A stretch of 6,934 nucleotides of DNA. It comes from Collinsella sp. (lineage in GTDB: Bacteria; Actinomycetota; Coriobacteriia; Coriobacteriales; Coriobacteriaceae). Shown here piece by piece: positions 5,465-6,934 of the stretch (its first letter is position 1; each line of letters begins with the position of its first letter). The notes beneath the pieces are model-generated. The model saw only the letters and a program-made list of their open reading frames with translations, did not search any database and was not told the origin of the DNA. Made by a program: the position numbers and the translations under genes. The stretch spans positions 1-6,934 of the forward strand of contig DXLY01000102.1 of assembly GCA_019414465.1 (NCBI GenBank), read 5' to 3'.

Positions 5465-5477
5465 GTGACGAGGAGAT

Positions 5478-5506
5478 ACTATAGGGGAAGTTCGCGCGGC
5501 ATGCAA
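5478..5506 (-). promoter_or_regulatory. sigma-70-type promoter of tRNA-Ala
   Basis: On the minus strand TTGCAT (5506-5501) and TATAGT (5483-5478, 5 of 6 to consensus) are separated by exactly 17 bases. Position -10 is 13 bases before the mature tRNA 5' end, so only a short 5' leader would be removed by RNase P. The -35 is weak (TTG only). The promoter lies in the 74-base gap between thiN and the tRNA. Confidence 0.75.
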
Positions 5507-5538
5507 GGACTTTTTTGGGTCAGATTCTAAATGCCTAT

Positions 5539-6177
5539 TTAATATAGATAAGCGATGGCGGTTCCGGTGTGGACTTGGATTGTGGCTGTTGACCTGACGA
5601 CGTTGCTGATGCCCGTGTCGGCTAACAAGCCCAGCGGGGCGTGATCTAGCTCCCACTCTAGTCCGTGTTCGCTTACCTCGGTGTTGGGGGCGATTGCGAT
5701 TATGGAGAACGTCTTGCCTTCGGCACCTTCGATGGCCCACGATTCGCCTCCGTGCAGGATGCGGGCCGTGGTCTCGTCCTCGGCAACCCAGATGGGGGCG
5801 TCCTCGTAGCCTGCGAGCAGGCCCAGTACGGAAAGCGCCATGTCCGGACGGCCGCCCGTGGCGCAGGTCGTAACCACTTCGGCACCCGGCCAGCGACGGC
5901 GGACGGAATCGAGCGCCAGAGCCAGATCGGTGTAGTCCTTGTAGGGGTCGTGGCGCTCTACCTCAAAGGCCTCGGCGGCATCGACCAGTGCGCGGCCAGC
6001 ATCACTCACCGTGTCGGCATCCCCCACATACACGTCGCAGCCCAGTCCCGCGCCCAGCAGCGCGTCGAGTCCACGGTCCACGGCGACAACGTGGTCGCAC
6101 TCCCCTGCTAGCCTATGCAACAAATCCGCGCTCGTCACCACGGGCGAACCGCAGACCACTAATACCTTGCAAGCCAC
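5539..6177 (-). CDS. thiN: thiamine pyrophosphokinase
   Basis: The 212-residue cytosolic enzyme transfers pyrophosphate from ATP to thiamine, making thiamine diphosphate. Family landmarks in order are VLVVCGSP (5-12), VAVDRGLDALLGAG (31-44), YVGDADTVS (50-58; usual GDxDS), DPYKDYTDLALAL (77-89; the KDxTD substrate/metal motif), CATGGRPDMALSVLGLL (105-121; usual ATGGRxDH) and the C-terminal GISNVV (189-194) with V202-H-T-G. The histidine normally after GGRxD is methionine here, and GDFDS has become GDADT; both are mild departures. Length is usual for the bacterial form. The GTG start at 6177 has GAGGG only 2 bases upstream with a second purine stretch before it, overlapping the HAD stop, so coupling is likely. 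No TPP riboswitch was recognised upstream. It is the second gene of a HAD-thiN operon. Confidence 0.9.
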   Translation of the reverse strand: MACKVLVVCGSPVVTSADLLHRLAGECDHVVAVDRGLDALLGAGLGCDVYVGDADTVSDAGRALVDAAEAFEVERHDPYKDYTDLALALDSVRRRWPGAEVVTTCATGGRPDMALSVLGLLAGYEDAPIWVAEDETTARILHGGESWAIEGAEGKTFSIIAIAPNTEVSEHGLEWELDHAPLGLLADTGISNVVRSTATIQVHTGTAIAYLY

Positions 6178-6186
6178 AGCCCTCGC

Positions 6187-6876
6187 CTATCCCTCAAACG
6201 AAAGCACGCGAGCTAAATCCAGCCCCTCGTAGCTGTCGATAAAGATATCGCAGTTGGCGCGTACGTCGTCGCGCTTCATGCGGCCGTGCGGGTCATAAAT
6301 ACCCACGCGCTTAAAGCCGGCGACCCCAGAGCTCTTTAGGCCAAAGACGGCGTCCTCAAACACCCATGCGCGCTCAAACTTGCACCCGTGACGCTCCTCC
6401 AGGCGGCGCAGCGCCAGCTCGTACACATCGGGGAACTGCTTGGAACGTCCCGCCTCGCCCGTCGTGGTAACAAACTCCATGTAAGCATCGAGCCCGGCAC
6501 CTGCGAGCGCGGACTGCACCAGCTCGGCCGGCGTGGAAGTGGCAACGCACATGGCAATGCCCGCCGCCTTCGCCTGCTCCAAAAATGCCAGGAGCCCCTC
6601 GCGTGGCGGCACCTTGGAGTAGCCATCGATCAGAATCTCGCTCAGCTCGCGATACAGCTCCTCGCCATTCGCGCCAATGCCCCACGTGTCGTGGTAGGCC
6701 TGGCACTCGTCCTCGAGCGACAAATGCTCAAACTGGGCAAAATCGTCGACCGTCACGTCAACTCCGTGGCGGTGCAACAACTCGGGCTGGGCATAGGCCC
6801 AAACGGGCGTGCTATTAACCAGTGTGCCGTCGCAATCGAAAATAAAAGCAACCTTGGGAGCGGCGGTATGGGACAT
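6187..6876 (-). CDS. HAD-superfamily phosphatase (subfamily IA, beta-phosphoglucomutase-like)
   Basis: The 229-residue product has all four HAD motifs: FIFD14-C-D16-GTLVNS (motif I, nucleophile and acid/base Asp), VATS114TP (motif II), RSK146QFPD (motif III, where relatives have KPxPD) and FE174-D175AVFGLKSS (motif IV, Mg2+). An alpha-helical cap fills about residues 22-95 (C1 type). Substrate cannot be read from sequence. The 9-base gap to thiN suggests linked function, and HAD enzymes that dephosphorylate thiamine monophosphate are known from bacteria and plants, so that is a reasonable hypothesis. The start is ATG 6876 with AAAGG (6888-6884) 7 bases upstream. An in-frame TTG at 6897 would add 7 residues but would place that ribosome site inside the gene, so it is rejected. 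Confidence 0.88.
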   Translation of the reverse strand: MSHTAAPKVAFIFDCDGTLVNSTPVWAYAQPELLHRHGVDVTVDDFAQFEHLSLEDECQAYHDTWGIGANGEELYRELSEILIDGYSKVPPREGLLAFLEQAKAAGIAMCVATSTPAELVQSALAGAGLDAYMEFVTTTGEAGRSKQFPDVYELALRRLEERHGCKFERAWVFEDAVFGLKSSGVAGFKRVGIYDPHGRMKRDDVRANCDIFIDSYEGLDLARVLSFEG

Positions 6877-6898
6877 AAACGAACCTTTCGATGTCAAA

Positions 6899-6929
6899 TG
6901 GTAAACAACCTGCTAAAAACGTTTTACCA
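6899..6929. promoter_or_regulatory. palindromic operator-like site upstream of the HAD-thiN operon
   Basis: TGGTAAAC (6899-6906) and GTTTTACCA (6921-6929) are near-perfect inverted arms. The right arm also sits in AAAACGTTTT (6916-6925), a perfect 10-base palindrome with a central CG, the pattern typical of LacI/GalR-family operators. The site is 23-53 bases before the ATG, where a repressor would act. The window ends at 6934, so the -35 region and any second site may be cut off. No clear -10/-35 pair could be assigned. Confidence 0.4.
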
Positions 6930-6934
6930 AACGT

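Noticed and set aside
5270..5740. Open frames plus 5270-5530 and minus 5288-5740
   Set aside because: They run through the tRNA-Ala gene, its promoter and its terminator, and the second also overlaps thiN out of frame.
6187..6934. A TPP riboswitch controlling the HAD-thiN operon
   Set aside because: The THI-box core (CUGAGA ... ACCUGAUC) was not seen in the short upstream sequence available before 6876.
1..6934. CRISPR array, insertion sequence, toxin-antitoxin pair or phage genes
   Set aside because: No regularly spaced repeats, transposase or integrase motifs, or paired small genes were found on either strand.

Overview
The window reads as a piece of a Gram-positive, high-GC gut-type chromosome. 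The best guess is an actinobacterium of the class Coriobacteriia (Collinsella or a relative). That guess rests on overall high GC, frequent GTG starts and the gene types seen. No marker gene fixes the taxon, so the placement is inference. Every recognisable gene lies on the minus strand, so the reading order runs from high to low coordinates.

Right side (6934 to 5348). A HAD-family phosphatase and thiamine pyrophosphokinase (thiN) sit 9 bases apart as a two-gene operon. An imperfect palindrome resembling a LacI-type operator lies just upstream. After thiN comes a tRNA-Ala(GGC) with its own promoter, an encoded CCA end and a strong intrinsic terminator.

Middle (5347 to 4614). About 730 bases contain no convincing gene but a lot of structure: tandem hairpins, nested inverted repeats, a short terminator-like hairpin, a 22-base direct repeat and several words resembling the neighbouring tRNA-Ala. 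This stretch is upstream of, and presumably leader or spacer DNA for, the polysaccharide operon. No promoter in it is convincing.

Left side (4613 to 1). This is the head of a surface-polysaccharide operon. It opens with a specialised NusG paralogue (LoaP/RfaH type), expected to carry RNA polymerase through the long operon. Next come a monotopic phosphoglycosyl transferase, which puts the first sugar phosphate on undecaprenyl phosphate, and a WecG/TagA/CpsF glycosyltransferase, which adds the second sugar. They are followed by capE, capF and the start of capG, the three enzymes that convert UDP-GlcNAc to UDP-N-acetyl-L-fucosamine. The last five genes are separated by no more than 4 bases or overlap. 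The operon continues beyond base 1. The wecG-like gene and the NusG paralogue are visibly lower in GC than capE and capF, so the operon looks mosaic.

The most interesting feature is the pairing of a specialised NusG paralogue with a long, structured, gene-free region just in front of it. The individual enzymes belong to known families.
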